A stretch of DNA of 64,000 nucleotides from Serripes groenlandicus (taxonomy: Eukaryota; Mollusca; Bivalvia; Cardiida; Cardiidae). The stretch covers positions 8,373,209 to 8,437,208 of the forward strand of contig JASEVX010000010.1 of NCBI GenBank assembly GCA_031761405.1, read 5' to 3'. Both the position numbers and the translations under genes were made by a program. Below the pieces are notes generated by a model. That model saw only the letters and a program-made list of their open reading frames with translations. It was not told the DNA's origin and did not search any database. Below, in pieces: positions 45,110-60,000 of the stretch (the first letter of the stretch is position 1; each line of letters starts with the position of its first letter).

Positions 45110-45960
45110 GTCTTTCTTAGTGTATGCGCCATTCAGATTGTATGTGTCTTTCTGATTGTATAAGTCTTCCTTATTGTATAAGTCTTCCTTATTGTATGTG
45201 TCTTTCTTATTGTATGCGCAATTCAGATTGTATGTGTCTTTCTGATTGTATAAGCCTTCCTTATTGTATGTGCTATTCTTATTAAATGTGTCATTATTCG
45301 TATTGTATGTGTCTTTCTTATTGTATGCGCCATTCTTATTACATGTGTCTTTCTGATTGTATGTGTCTTCCTTAGTGTATGTGATATTCTTATTAAATGT
45401 GTCATTTTTCTTATTGTATGTGTCTTTCTTATTGTATGCGCCATTATTATTATATGTGTCTTTCTGATTGTATGTGTCTTCCTTATTGTATGTGCTTTTC
45501 TTATTAAATGTGTAATTAATCTTATTGTATGTGTCTTCCTTATTGTATGCGCCATTCTTATTATATGTGTCTTTCTGAGTGTATGTGTCTTCCTTATTGT
45601 ATGTGCTTTTCTTATTAAATGTGTAATTTATCTTATTGTATGTGTCTTCCTTATTGTATGCGCCATTCTTATTATATGTGTCTTTCTGATTGTATGTGTC
45701 TTCCTTATTGTATGTGCTTTTCTTATTAAATGTGTAATTAATCTTATTGTATGTGTCTTCCTTATTGTATGTGCTATTCTAATTGAATGTGTCTTTCTTA
45801 TTGTATGCGCCATTATTGTATGTACCATTTTTAGTGTATGCATTAGTTTTACTGAATATGCTTTTCTATGTTAATCTGACATTCGTATTAAATGTGCCAT
45901 AGTGTAGGTGACATTCTTAATATATGTGATATTCTTATTGTAAGGCCATTATTATTGTAT
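45110..45960 (+). repeat. 18-bp minisatellite (CTTTCTTATTGTATGTGT)n
   Basis: About 45 diverged units with variants TGTATGCGCCATTC and ATTAAATGTGTAATTAATC. Several neighbouring units recur as blocks of roughly 125 bp. Related to 36866-37070 (inverted) and more distantly to 2225-3360. Confidence 0.9.
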
Positions 45961-47399
45961 TCGCCATTGGGCTACTATTGGAAATGGCAAATAATAGACA
46001 TTCATGCAACTTGTTTTCAATGTTGAGCTCTTTAGATGACGTAGGACGTAGAACCTGGACAACGTATGTGAATCAATGCACTGATAGTGCTGTGAGCAAG
46101 GGGTTTACTGCAGATCATGGATTTCATTTGAACAAGGATTTATCGATCACAAAAGTTAATCAAATACACTTCAAAACAATACTTTATTATGGCCTTAATT
46201 GAATAATATTGGAGCAAATGGGATTACATAGCATACACGTTTTTTAGCCTACTACTTGATGCATGTCATATCAAAATTAAACAACGGCCGATGTATACCA
46301 ATGATAACTATATTGATAGTCAAATTCTAACACCAAAGCAAAAGAAAATCATCTGTATCTACATTTTCTGGTTACTTTAAACAAGCCCAAAACGGAAATT
46401 GGTGGCATCATTGTCTTGCATTGTTTAAAATAAAGTATATCTTGGTTTTAAATACACACATTCATTTGTAAACACAGGAATAATAAGATTGTGCTGTTGT
46501 GTCTAACTTATGATATAACGAAAATGAAATGGACAGTGCCTAGTGATTATTTTACAGTAACCTACTTCAACTTAGGGGTCCGTCTAGCATGGTTATATAA
46601 AATGTCACAGCTGTCTTTAAACAACTTAACTCGTTCTTTTTCCAAAGGATTTTCACATAAAATAGGCGAAAAAATAAATGCAGTGATTGTAACGTTTAGT
46701 AAACTCATAATATGTTGGAATGAGTATGTAAAATGAGTTATCAAAAGGCGTTTGAACCGCTCATATGATGAAATCATTTGACAAAAAAAAAAAAGAGGTA
46801 TTTATTTCTAAGAAACAAACAAACGCCTAGACCTGTTCGAACCCGGTTCTACCGCGTGACATGCGGTCGTTGTTACCACTACACCACATCCGCTTTCTAT
46901 TCACTTGAAATGTATAGATATATTAATACGATTCATCGTTTGTCCATGACTTACATTGTTGACAGCGTAGAAATACTACTTATAGACATGTCGTTTAATC
47001 ATAAAATCAATATTATCGTGGTTCTTATATCATCATTTTAGAATTGAGACTTGTAGCCATAGTAACATTTCTCTCGAAAACATATTATGTTTGTATTGTT
47101 TTCATAAGTTTGAGCATACCATTACAGAGTGTTGATATCATGTATGTTTCCATTGTGCAAATGTTCACGAAATCGGAAAACATTTCATTCTCACCTGGTA
47201 TAAATAAGTAACTAGCATTACCAGTTTCTCCACTACAATCCAATTAATCATTTGAAATAAGAAAAGTAACTCACTACGTCTACATCATATTGAAAGAGTA
47301 ATAGCTGTAAGGGTATTATTTAGAATGTAATTATTTATATTATGTTATATATTATGGGCCAGTGGCCTAAATACTTTTCAATAAAAAATTGTCATTGCC
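45961..47399. other. Spacer, no gene seen except a tRNA-like relic
   Basis: AT-rich, without recognisable protein domains. The tRNA-like piece at 46815-46900 is listed separately. Confidence 0.45.
46815..46900 (-). repeat. tRNA-like relic or SINE head
   Basis: The minus strand reads GCGGATGTGGTGTAGTGGTA (A box) and ACCGGGTTCGAACAGGTC (B box). No matching acceptor stem was found, so a functional tRNA is unlikely. Confidence 0.5.
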
Positions 47400-47605
47400 A
47401 TTCTTAATTGTAAATGCCATTGTATTGTATGTTCCATTTGTACTGTATCTTCCATTTATTCGTGTGGTATGTTCTATTCGTGTTGTATGCTCTGTTCCGT
47501 GTTGTATGTTCCATTAGTTCATTCGTGCGGTATGTTCCATTTGTAGTGCATGTTACATTCTGATCGTGTATGTCGTTCTTATTGTATGTACTATTCGTTT
47601 AAAGA
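47400..47605. repeat. Minisatellite remnant 3' of FMO B
   Basis: Diverged TTGTATGTTCCATT units, the same theme as 2225-3360. The following sequence ACTATTC...GAGTCTTA..GAAATGGA.CTTTCTGTC also matches the flank of copy C. Confidence 0.7.
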
Positions 47606-47797
47606 TACTCTTGAGTCTTACAGAAATGGAACTTTCTGTCTTGCAAAATAACACGATTTAATTATGTTTCAAATTTTAGATACATGTACATGACGAAAAG
47701 GAATTAGCACGAATGTGTCTTATTCAAATCCAACATGTATCTACTATACACACGTAGTTGGTTTGAATAATAACGTTCATGAAATGGGAGTTTACTT

Positions 47798-48048
47798 TCA
47801 AGACAATACGAAGTAAACAAGCAGTGCCAATATGGCGACGATAATGACATAAATAAGTCCACCTTTTTTCTCTTCCGGAATATTACACTCTCTTGTATTC
47901 AGCGGAAAGTTATACCTATCCCAGATTGTAAGTATGGCGTCGCGCGCACCCTTCCAAGCCCCTGGTCCTGCGAGTCTATACTGATAGGGCGTACAGGGTC
48001 CAAAATAACACTGTGCTGCAAGTTTCGGGTCTGTCAACATTAGCTTTT
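47798..48048 (-). CDS. FMO: FMO copy B, terminal coding exon 5 (membrane anchor)
   Basis: The terminal exon of 251 bp includes the stop. After a TTTTCAG acceptor it encodes [25 protein letters not shown], the highly conserved FMO LTDP...FGPCTPYQ block. It then runs through an acidic/basic stretch ([10 protein letters not shown]) into a hydrophobic segment ([18 protein letters not shown]) that fits the family's C-terminal ER membrane anchor. The 3' flank is homologous to the flanks of copies A and C. A remnant minisatellite lies at 47400-47600. Confidence 0.94.
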
Positions 48049-51000
48049 CTGAAAATATATCAAATTTTCTAACCGACTGGGATATTTCGAATATATTGTT
48101 TAACTTTAATCATAACATAGTTTATTGCCGAAATTAATGTATAAAACATTGACAAATATTTAACAAACTGAAATAATTATTGTTTACAGACAAAGGGGCC
48201 TGGCCAGAAGTTCTTACAGCTTAGATATGACCAATCCCGAATACGGCCATTCCCAATGATTTACCTTACACTATTTCCTGGAACGAATGCATCCTCTCAA
48301 AACAAAACAGCGTAACACCAGTTCTGCTGTGTTGTTTTCTTTACATGATTTTATCATTGGCCTGTATTTCAAAATAAGCACTTTTAAAAAATACAATTTA
48401 TAAATGATCTTCGAATATGATAAAACCTAAATGAACGTAGTACCAAGAGATGACTCGAACACGTCGATAACTCGTTAACCCATTACTTCACATAGACGAC
48501 AGTTGACGCCTGTTGTTGCAGACGACTTTTGAAAACATTGCAATAAAAGTTTAAATTGCTCAAAGCGAGCAATTCCAACATTTATTGCAATAGTTTCAAC
48601 TCATTATCAATATAAGTATTTCAGATGTCTAGATAAGTGAAATTGTTTTGTCTGATAATGGTAAAGCAGACGACCTATGAAAAGCCATGATGTGACGTAA
48701 TTGGTTAAAGTAATTCATGGGTCCCGTTCGAGTTCCAATTATCGCGGGTCAATTTTATATCGATTCATACAAGAACTCAAATACTGTTGGAAAAAAATGG
48801 CACGACAACATTGCCATTGAGAATGTTTTATGTTATAAACGGTTTTCAAAATTCGTCTGCTGGTGCTGTGTCAAGATGCTTCTACACGAAGGGAAATGGA
48901 TAATAGCGGCTTGCATACATTGCAAACATTCTGTATAGATTTCGTTCAAATTAACTTGCAACATTAGTGTAAGGTAGTGGGCTATCATTCTCGATATATG
49001 TTTCCGTAAAATAGTCTATTGGATCCAAGCTTACAGGTAAGTTATATATGAAAAACAGCGCATTTCCTGACTTCGAACATATTTTGTCGAAAATAAAAAA
49101 GCTCTACAATTGAATGGATAACCTATGACTAAAAGTGGAAAACATTGAGTAAAAGGAGAAATTACTCGTTTTGAGCAATTTCTTCTGTTGTCACTATGTT
49201 TCCAAAAAAGCTGTCTACTGCAGAGGCGTCAGAAATCGTCTATATGAGGGAAATGGCTAAATGTATTCAATCTCATTGAAATCAAACCAAAATATATCGC
49301 TGTACTCGAAATGATCCTGTACGTATATTGGCTCTGATGACACCACATTCGTCTCGAATTCATCATGTACGAATATTGGCTTTGATGACTCTAATGACAC
49401 CACATTCGTCTCGAATTGATCCTGTACGTGTATTGGCTCTGATGACAACACATTCGTCTCAAATTGATCCTGTACGTATATTGGCTCTGATGACACCACA
49501 TTCGTCTCGAATTGATCCTGTACGTATATTGGCTCTAACGACACCACATTCGTCTCGAATTGATCATGTACGTATATTGGCTCTGATGACACCACATTCT
49601 ACTCGAATTGATCCTGTACATATATTGGTTCTGATGACACCACATTCGTCTCGAATTGATCATGTACGTATATTGGCTCTGATGACACCACATTCTACTC
49701 GAATTGATCCTGTACATATATTGGTTCTGATGACACCACATTCGTCTCTAATTGATCCTGTACGTATATTGGCTCTGATAACACCATATTCGTCTCGAAT
49801 TGATCCTGTACGTATATTGGCTCTGATGACACCACATTCGGCTCGAATTGATCCTGTACATATATTGGTTCTGATGACACCACATTCGTCTCGAATTGAT
49901 CCTGTACGTTTATTGACTATGATGACACCACATTCGTCTTGAATTGATCCTGTACGTATATTGGTTCTGATGACACCACATTCGTCTCGAATTGATCCTG
50001 TACGTATATTGGCTCTGACGACACCGCATTCGTCTCGAATTGATCCTGTACGTATATTGACTATGATGACACCACATTCGTCTCGAATTGATCCTGTACG
50101 TATATTGGTTCTGATGACACCACATTCGTCTCGAATTGATCATGTACATATATTGGTTCTGATGACACCACATTTGTCTCGAATTGATCCTGTACGTATA
50201 TTGGCTCTGATGACACCACATTCGTCTCGAATTGATCCTGTACATGTACGTATATTGACTCTGATGACACCACATTCGTCTCGGATTGATCCTGTACGTA
50301 TATTGGCTCTGGTGACACCACATTCGTCTCGAATTGATCCTGTACGTTTATTGGTTCTGATGACACCAAACTTGTCTCGAAATGATCCTGTACATATATT
50401 GGCTCGGATGACACCACATTCGTCTTGAATTGATCCTGTTCGTATATTGGCTCTGATGACACCACATTCGTCTCGAATTGATCCTGTACGTATATTGACT
50501 CTGATGACAACACATTCGTCTCGAATTGATCCTGTACGTTTATTGGTTATGATGATACCACATTCGTCTCAAATTGATCATGTACGTATATTGGCTCTGA
50601 TGACACCGCATTCGACTCGAATTGATCCTGTACATATATTGGTTCTGATGACACCACATTCGTCTCGAATTGATCAGGTACGTATATTGGCTCTGATGAT
50701 ACCACATTCGTCTCGAATTGATCATGTACATATATAGGTTCTGATGACACCTAATTCGTTTCGAAATGATCCTGTACGTATATTGGCTTTGACGACAGCA
50801 CATTAGTCTCGAATTGATCCTGTACGTATATTGACTCTGTTGACACCACATTCGTCTCGAATTGATCCTGTACGTATATTGGCTCTGATGACACCACATT
50901 CGTCTCTAACTGATCCTGTACGTATATTGACTCTGATGACACCACATTCGTCTCGAATCGATCCTGTACGTATATTGGCTCTGATGACACCACATTCGTC

Positions 51001-54000
51001 TCTAACTGATCATGTACGTTGTTGGCTCTGATGACACCACATTCGTCTCTAACTGATATTGTACGTATATTGACTCTGATGATACCACATTCGTCTCGAA
51101 TTGATCCTTTACGTATATTGGTTCTGATGACATTCGTCTCGAATTGATCCTGTACGTTTATTGGCTCTGATGACACCACATTCGTCTCGAATTGATCCTG
51201 TACGTTTATTGGCTCTGATGACACCACATTCGTCTCTAAGTTATCATGTACGTTTATTGACTCTGACGACACCACATTCGTCTCGAATTGATCCTTTACG
51301 TATATTGGCTCTGATGACACCACATTCGTCTCGAATTGATCCTGTACGTATATTGACTCTGATGACACCACATTCGTCTCGAATTGATCCTGTACGTATA
51401 TTGGCTCTGATGACACCACATTCGTCTCTAACTGATCATGTACGTTGTTGGCTCTGATGACACCACATTCGTCTCTAACTGATATTGTACGTATATTGAC
51501 TCTGATGATACCACATTCGTCTCGAATTGATCCTTTACGTATATTGGTTGTGATGACATTCGTCTCGAATTGATCCTGTACGTTTATTGGCTCTGATGAC
51601 ACAACATTCGTCTCGAATTGATCCTGTACGTTTATTGGCTCTGATGACACCACATTCGTCTCTAAGTTATCATGTACGTTTATTGACTCTGACGAGACCA
51701 CATTCGTCTCGAATTGATCCTTTACGTATATTGGCTCTGATGACACCACATTCGTCTCGAATTGATCCTGTACGTATATTGGCTCTGATGACACAACATT
51801 CGTCTCGAATTGATCCTGTACATATATTGACTCTGATGACACCACATTCGTCGCGAAATGATCCTGTACGTATATTGGCTCTAACGACACTACAATCGTC
51901 TCGAATTGATCCTGTACGAATATAGGCTCTGATGACGCCACATTCGTCTCGAATTGATCCTGTACGTATATTGGCTCTGATGACACCACATTCGTCTCGA
52001 ATTGATCCTGTATGTTTATTGGCTCTAATGACACGAAATTCGGCTCGAATTGATCCTGTAAATATATTGACTCTAATTACACCACATTCGTCTCTAATTG
52101 ATCCGGAACGTTTATTGGCTCTGACAACACAACATTCGTCTCTGATTGATTTTGTACATTTATTGGCTCTGATGACACCAAATTCGTCTCGAATTGATCC
52201 TGTACGTATATTGACTCTGATGACACCACATTCGTCTCTAATTGATCCGGTACGTTTATTGGCTCTGACAACAAAATATTCGTCTCTAATTGAGCCTGTA
52301 CGTTTATTGGCTCTGATGACACCACATTCGTCTCTAATTGATCATGTACGTATATTGGCTCTGATGACGCCACATTCGTCTCGAGTTGATCCTTTACGTA
52401 TATTGGCTCTGATGACACCACATTCGTCTCGAATTGATCCTGTATGTTTATTGGCTCTGATGACAACACATTCGTATCGAATTGATCCTGTACGTATATT
52501 GGCTCTAATGACGCCACATTCATCTCAAATTGATCCTGTACGTATATTGGCTCTAATGACACCAAATTCGTCTCGAATTGATCCTGTACATGTACGTATA
52601 TTGGCTCTGATGACACCACATTCGTCTCGAATTGATCCTGTACGTTTATTGGCTCTGATGATACCACATTCGTCTCGAATTGATCCTGTACGTATATTGG
52701 CTCTGATGACACCACATTCGTCTCGAATTGATCCTGTACGTTTATTGGCTCTGATGATACCACATTCGTCTCGAATTGATCCTGTACGTATATTGGCTCT
52801 GATGACACCACATTCGTCTCGAGTTGATCCTGTACGTTTATTGGCTCTGATGACGAAATATTTGTCTCGAGTTAATTCTATACATTTAATTATTATATGC
52901 AATAGGAATTATCGTCTATCACCGCTTCTCTATTTCGTTTTATTATTACGGGTTACCTCCCCTGTTCATACTTTTCTATAGTGTAGATCGTTTCGCCACA
53001 CTGTTTTAAGAAAAAACATATGCTGCAGATGCGTCTAAAGGCGTCTATCCGTTTCTATATAAGGGAAGGGATTAATACTTACTGAAATCAGGTTTGCATC
53101 CGTTCAGCTCGGCCAGCTCGTCCATATATGGTACGTAATCGACCTGTATAGTGTGCCGTGTAGATTTGACGTAACGCTGTGACATCATTTCCTGTTTAAA
53201 GCGGATACTCTTCCACATGTCAGCCTTACTAGGCAGGGTAACGTCACCCTTTATATAGACAAAGCAAATCAAACACATTTAAAAGACATAACGGGAATAC
53301 ATTTAAAAGAAATAACGGGAATACAGTTGAATACTCAGGCGAATCCGTGCACTCCAGATCAATTTCTATTCGCCAAACATTTAGAAATAAAATTGATATA
53401 CGTTATTGTGAAAACAAGGTTGTCCACCCGATCTGGTTCCCCTCCAATGTCATTTAATATGTATTACACGTTTAAAATCTCTTCAATTTCTATAAAGATA
53501 AGTGTAATCTAGAAACGACTTGTCTGGTAATACGTCACAGCAGTGCATGTTACGTGACAAAAAAAGATTCGTCTCACGGCTGCAGAAGGTTTAAAGCCTA
53601 ATAAAGATTATTTTAGCTTTTTCAATGATGGATGGATTTCTCTTATGCTTAATTTTCAATTAACGAGATGTTGAAACGGTTTCATGTCCAATTTAATGCA
53701 TTGATCTGAAAACATAGAAGCCTCATGTGAGTCTGTGTATCCGTAAAGACTCATCAGAGCATGCGAGCCTGTGTATCCGTACAAACTCACCAGAACATAC
53801 GAGCCTGTGTATCCGTACAGACTCACCAGAGTATGCGAGCCTGTGTATCCGTACAGACTCACCAGACCATGCGAGCCTGTGTATCCGTACAGACTCACAA
53901 GACCATGCGAGCATGTGGGTATCCGTACATACTCACCAGACCATGCGAGCCTGTGTATCCGTACAGATTCACCAGAGAATGCGAGCCTGTGTATCCGTAC

Positions 54001-57000
54001 ATACTCAACAGAGCATGCGAGCCTGTGTATCCGTACAAACTCACCAGAGTATGCGAGCCTGTGTATCCGTACATACTCACAAGACCATGCAAGCCTCTGT
54101 ATCTGTACAAACTCACCAGACCATGCGAGCCTCTGTATCCGTACATACTCACAAGACCATGCAAGCCTCTGTATCCGTACAGACTCACCACATCATGCGA
54201 GCCTGTGTACATCCGTACAGACTGACCAGAGCATGCGAGCCTGTGTATTCGTACATACTCACCAGAGCATGCGAGCCTGTGTATCCGTTCAGACTCACCA
54301 GAGCATGCGAGCCTGTGTATCCGTACATAATCACCATAGCATGCGAGCCTGTGTATCCGTACATACTCACCAGACCATGCGAGCCTGTGTATCCGTACAA
54401 ACTCACCAGAGCATGCGAGCCTGTGTATCCGTACATACTCACCAGAGCATGCGAGCCCGTGGGTATCCGTACATACTCACCAGACCATGCGAGCCTGTAT
54501 ATCCGTACAGACTCACCAGACCATGCGAGCCCGTGTATCCGTACAGACTCACCAGACCATGCGAGCCTGTGGGTATCCGTAAATACTCACCAGACCATTC
54601 GAGCCTGTGTATCCGTACAGACTCACCAGACCATGCGAGCCTGTGTATCCGTACAGACTCACCAGAACATGCGAGCCTGTGTATATCCGTACATACTCAC
54701 CAGAGCATGCGAGCCTGTGTATCCGTACAGACTCACCAGAACATGCGAGCCTGTGTATCCGTACAGACTCACCAGACCATGCGAGCCTGTGTATCCGTAC
54801 ATACTCACCAGACCATGCGAGCCTGTGTATCCGTACATTCTCACCAGAGCATGCGAGCCTGTGTATATCCGTACAGACTGATCAGAGCATGCGAGCCTGT
54901 GTATTCGTACAGACTCACCAGGGCATGCGAGCCTGTGTATCCGTACAGACTCAACAGAGCATGCGAGCCTGTGTATCCGTACAGACTCACCAGAGCATGC
55001 GGGCCCGTGGGTTTCCGTACATACTCACCAGACCGTGCGAGCCTGTATATCCGTACAGACTCACCAGACCATGCGAGCCTGTGTATCCGTACATACGCAC
55101 CAGACCATGCGAGCCTGTGGGTATCCGTACATACTCACCAGACCATGCGAGCCTGTGTATCCGTACAGATTCACCAGAGTATGCGAGCCTGTGTATCCGT
55201 ACAGACTCATCAGAGCATGCGAGCCTGTGTATTCGTACAGACTCACCAGATCATGCGAGCCTGTGTATCCGTACAGACTCACCAGAACATGCGAGCCTGT
55301 GTATCCGTACAGACTCACCAGAGCATGCGAGCCTGTTTATCCGTACATACTCACCAGAGCATGCGAGCCTGTGTATCCGTACATACTCACCAGACCTTGC
55401 GAGCCTGTGTATCCGTATAGACTCAGCAGAGCATGCGAGCCTGTGTATATCCGTACAGACTCACCAGAGCATGCGAGCCTGTGTATATCCGTACAGACTG
55501 ATCAGAGAATGCGAGCCTGTGTATTCGTACAGACTCATCAGAGCATGCGAGCCTGTGTATCCGTACAGACTCACCAGAGGATGCGAGCCTGTGTATCCGT
55601 ACATACTCACCAGAGCATGCGAGCCTGTGTATCCGTACATACTCACCAGACCACGCGAGCCTGTGTATCCGTACATACTCACCAGAGCATGCGAGCCTGT
55701 GTATATCCGTACAGACTGACTAGAGCATGCGAGCCTGTGTATCCGTACATACTCACTAGAGCATGCGAGCCTGTGTATATCCGTACAGACTCACCAGAGC
55801 ATGCGAGCCTGTGTATCCGTACAGACTCACCAGAGCATGCGAGCCTGTGAATCCATACAGACTCGACAGAGCATGCGAGCCTGTGTACCCATACAGAATC
55901 ACAATAGCATGCACTCTCCGTATACACGTTAGTTAGAACAGGAAAAATCAATTTTAACGCAATTATTACAGTTTTGGAAACAGATCTGCTTACACACCCA
56001 TGCACTGGATCCAAATGGACACTGCTTTACAGACCGTTCTAAAAATATTCTTTGACGAATTAGCGAATAGTTAGCGAGCTATATCAGACAGCGCGGATGG
56101 CCTGGCCTGGCTGATCTGGATCTTATCTTGTCATAATCGCCCTATGGTTGTTTTTTATAAAGAGTCATCCATATTATATTGTAGATATGTGACAATTTGA
56201 TTTTGACAAATAAAATTAAAACCTCGAGATGTAAACACATTCGATAACGAATAATTCATACGTGCACAGAATTATTATATCTGGACAAGCCCTTTCTCCC
56301 GAGGCTTCTAGATTGACGGAGCGTTTCAAGCTCGCAATAACATTATGATTTGGTTTAATGTTGTTTATAGGTCAACTTTAGCATTGACTTTCAAAGCAAA
56401 ACTCAGTTTTACAAAAGAAATATATAAAGAAACAAACTAATCACGCACTATTTTACTTTGAAAATCTGAAATATTCGGCGAGGCAAATACACTGACAGAA
56501 TTCCATAAATAACTAACCATGTGATACGTTAATTTGTTTTACGCCATCTTAAAGAGTGTTTGAATTACATAATGGTCAGAATTCATGTTTTACATCATCC
56601 CTGAGTAACTTACCAGTACTAGTCTAAGGCATGTTAATTCGGGTCATACATTTGAGTTCTACATGTCACTTCCTCTTACCTTAATTACTCTTGTTGCTAG
56701 GCGACACTGCATTTCACTTATGGGCATGATTGCTCCGACCGGTTGTATACATCCTATGATAGCCAGAGTATTCTTACCCAGGTCCGGTGGAAACATGTAT
56801 TGGTACAGATTCACATTGTTGTCCTTCACCTCTGTTATGGATTTTTCCAAAAACGGGAACCCGAAAATATAGCCAGTTGCCATGACCACAGCGTCAACAT
56901 GCTCGTGAGTACCATCATCAAATATGACTCCAGTTTCAGTGAATTCCCGGATGTTGGGTTTGACTATGACGTTACCGGAAATGATGCGATTCGGAAGTTC

Positions 57001-60000
57001 GTCGTTGATAGTTGGATGCTGGGCAAACGGTGAATGATTCGGTTGGAGTGAATATTTCTTGTGATCGAATCTGTCGTTCAGCCGCTTTTTGAAGCCTTTT
57101 TCAACACCGGGTAAAAGGCCTCTGATAGCCAAAGACAGGATAAAAATGAAATATCGACTCAACACTGTATCGCCCGGTTTCCCTTGTTCGCCGACACGAT
57201 TCAATATCCAGGCACCACGTCGCGTGCTTAAATATACCTGAAATATGTAAAACGTATTTATAGTAATATATTATCTATTAACTGATTGACGCAATGACAA
57301 ACGAAACTCAACATTGCAAGGAATCAATATGTTCAGAAAGTTGATCGTGTTCTTTCTTTTATTCCACAGTATTTATTCACAAAAAAGCATACCTAGCTTA
57401 ATTTCCTCACATCATCCCAAAGAAGAACGAGAAGAATTTTGATGCAAAGCATCAAAGACGCCGCGTATGATTTTGAAGCATGACTTAAAGGAAGCAGATG
57501 CAGTTCAGTACATTTAAATAACCTGTGCAAGCAGACAGGATGCAAATACTTTGAACAAGGAGGCAAAATGTCCCTTTACTTTAAACAAGAAGGCTAGGAT
57601 GTGCCTATATTGCTCACCTGGCTACCATAGCCTACATACAAAGGTTACCAAGAGCAGAAAGGGTCAACATTGACGTAGGGATTAAACGTTTTACATGCTA
57701 CGATCTATGTGATATTCAGCATGTGAAGTTAAGTCGTGAAATGACAGGTTTAGTCCTGAAACCATTTGGTTTACGGGTTGCTTAACATTCACTGCAACTA
57801 TAATGTGTCATACAGGCTGAAGTTTCTCAAGTGGTTTTTTTACCAATAAACTGTTTTAAATCCTCTAACTAGATTCATGAGATAAAAAACAAACGTACGT
57901 GCTTAAATATTACATATATTAAGGTTTATTGCCTCTAATTATAAGTTAAGTGTGACACAAGCCTTGGAAGGAGAAGGGGAAGTATATTCTCCTTCCAGTT
58001 TAGCAGAAGTATGATAGCAAAAACGGGAGTATATAAACAAAACATACGGAGTAATTAAAAAGAAAGATATTTATGATCAAGATTGAGCATTATGAAAGTG
58101 CATATGTATAATCAACATATAGCAAGAACTATTAAATCTGGTTTGTTTGTTTGTAGTATCATTTTAATCGTTTCGAACATGCCAGTAGAAAACTGAAACA
58201 TAAACAAGAGAAAATGGTCAAGTCAGTTCCCCAAGAGCAAAGAGCGAAAACCAGTTGGTACGAATCGTTCATCTCGAACGAAACATGAAAAACCGGGTAC
58301 GAATCCAACGAATTTTAGAATTCGGATGAAATCGTGAAAACACTGAAGTATTCATAACGGAAGGAAGCAGAGGTAACTAAATTACTCTATGGGAACCGAT
58401 GACACCTTGTCGTCTATTCAATAAGAATGACCAAAATCGCCAAGCGATGACATGCTGCATTTACAAATAGAACGGTTCACGTTACGGTCATGCCTATTGC
58501 ATAGTTGGGTTAACATTGTTTTTACAGTTTCTAGAATTATACTGTAATATGTAGTAATTAAAATGAATCATCATTGATTTTTTAAAGATTACCCATTTAT
58601 TTAAAAATCTCAATATTGTAAATAGGCCAAAACATCGCCAGAAACTTTTTTTCTGAGCTTTGATGAATCGGGTCGTAAACCAAACTATAAAAAAAGCGTA
58701 GCCTAGGAAGTTAGGGGAAAGTTATTAAACACCCATTAGATGTGTCTAAAGTTTTGTAATAACGGTAGAAGACATGCCTATTTTGTATCTTTTTATGTCT
58801 TAAATCATTTTATACAATTTATTGTTTAATAAAGGTTGTTGTTTTTTCAAACAAATAACAGAGGTTTTTTTAAAAATAATAACATTGGTTTCTCCCTTTT
58901 CGATTACGTCACCCCATGGTACAAAATTAAAACCTATCCCATACTGACGCCGCGCTTCCACGCGGCGTCAACAACACTAATCCACTAACCACGTTTGAAC
59001 CTCATTGAACATCTGGTAAGATATGGATTTGAGACTTTCTTCAGAGCTACAGATAAGGAGCGTTGTTCATGCTCTAAAATCCTTATTTGAACTCCAAAAC
59101 ATATGTTGTGGGTACTCAAAGGAATCGTCTCAGTGAGTCGATTCTTTTGAGTACCCAAAACATAGGTTTTAATGAGTGTTAACAGAGACCTGTTTACTCC
59201 ACCTTATCTATTCCTCTGCTTTCTTGTATTGCCAGAAATTGCAATCTCGATTAACATAAGCGTCATTAGGGATATACAATGTACACAGTTTAACCATTAC
59301 CCGCTATAAGCAACGTTATACAGCATTTGTTTCTCAAACGACGTGTAAACACATTTCCTGATTTCGATTTTTGGGTTTAGTTTCGTTACTAAAATGGAAA
59401 ATGACCAGTGCTCTATATAGGAAGTACAAACTTAAGACGAGGACTAGTACATACATACATTTGCAATCGTGCTATCCAATCCAGAACTATACTGTTCTAG
59501 TATAATTAGTTGAAATGGTCTGTTACTTATTAATTAACATTGCAGATCCAGACCACGCTGTTCAGATTGATCTGGTTTTACAATGATTGCAAATGTGATG
59601 TTAATTGTTATCCTGTAGCTCAGTTCAGATAAAAATTGGGTGTACCTGTGAAGAAATTCGACTTAGTTCAACGGCAATATCTCCACCCGAGTTACCAATC
59701 CCCACCACGACAACCCGTTTGTCTTCGTACCCACGGTAATCCTTGTAATCGTGAGCATGGACTATCTTGCCTTTAAACGTGTCCATTCGCTTAAACTTAG
59801 CCATATTCATTTGGGCGTGATGTCCCGTGCAAACAAGTACTCCGTCATAAACACGTGTTTCCTGCTCGTTTGTTTTTATGTTGCGTATCTTGATGACCCA
59901 TTGGCCAGAGTGCTCGAAGTTGTCGGATTGGCAAACAGATAAAACCTGTAAAAAATAGGATACCTTACAGTGATCTAATATGGAGTTACCTGTCCCTACC

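Noticed and set aside
45978..46202. A 74-codon open frame after the 18-bp minisatellite
   Set aside because: No recognisable motif, no second copy, and no splice signals linking it to anything.
46815..46900. Possible tRNA gene on the minus strand
   Set aside because: Promoter boxes only; no convincing acceptor stem or anticodon arm.
49328..52981. Long open frames (for example [16 protein letters not shown] repeats) over the 48-bp arrays
   Set aside because: Same cause: a 48-bp unit without stops, frames on both strands, located inside intron 4.
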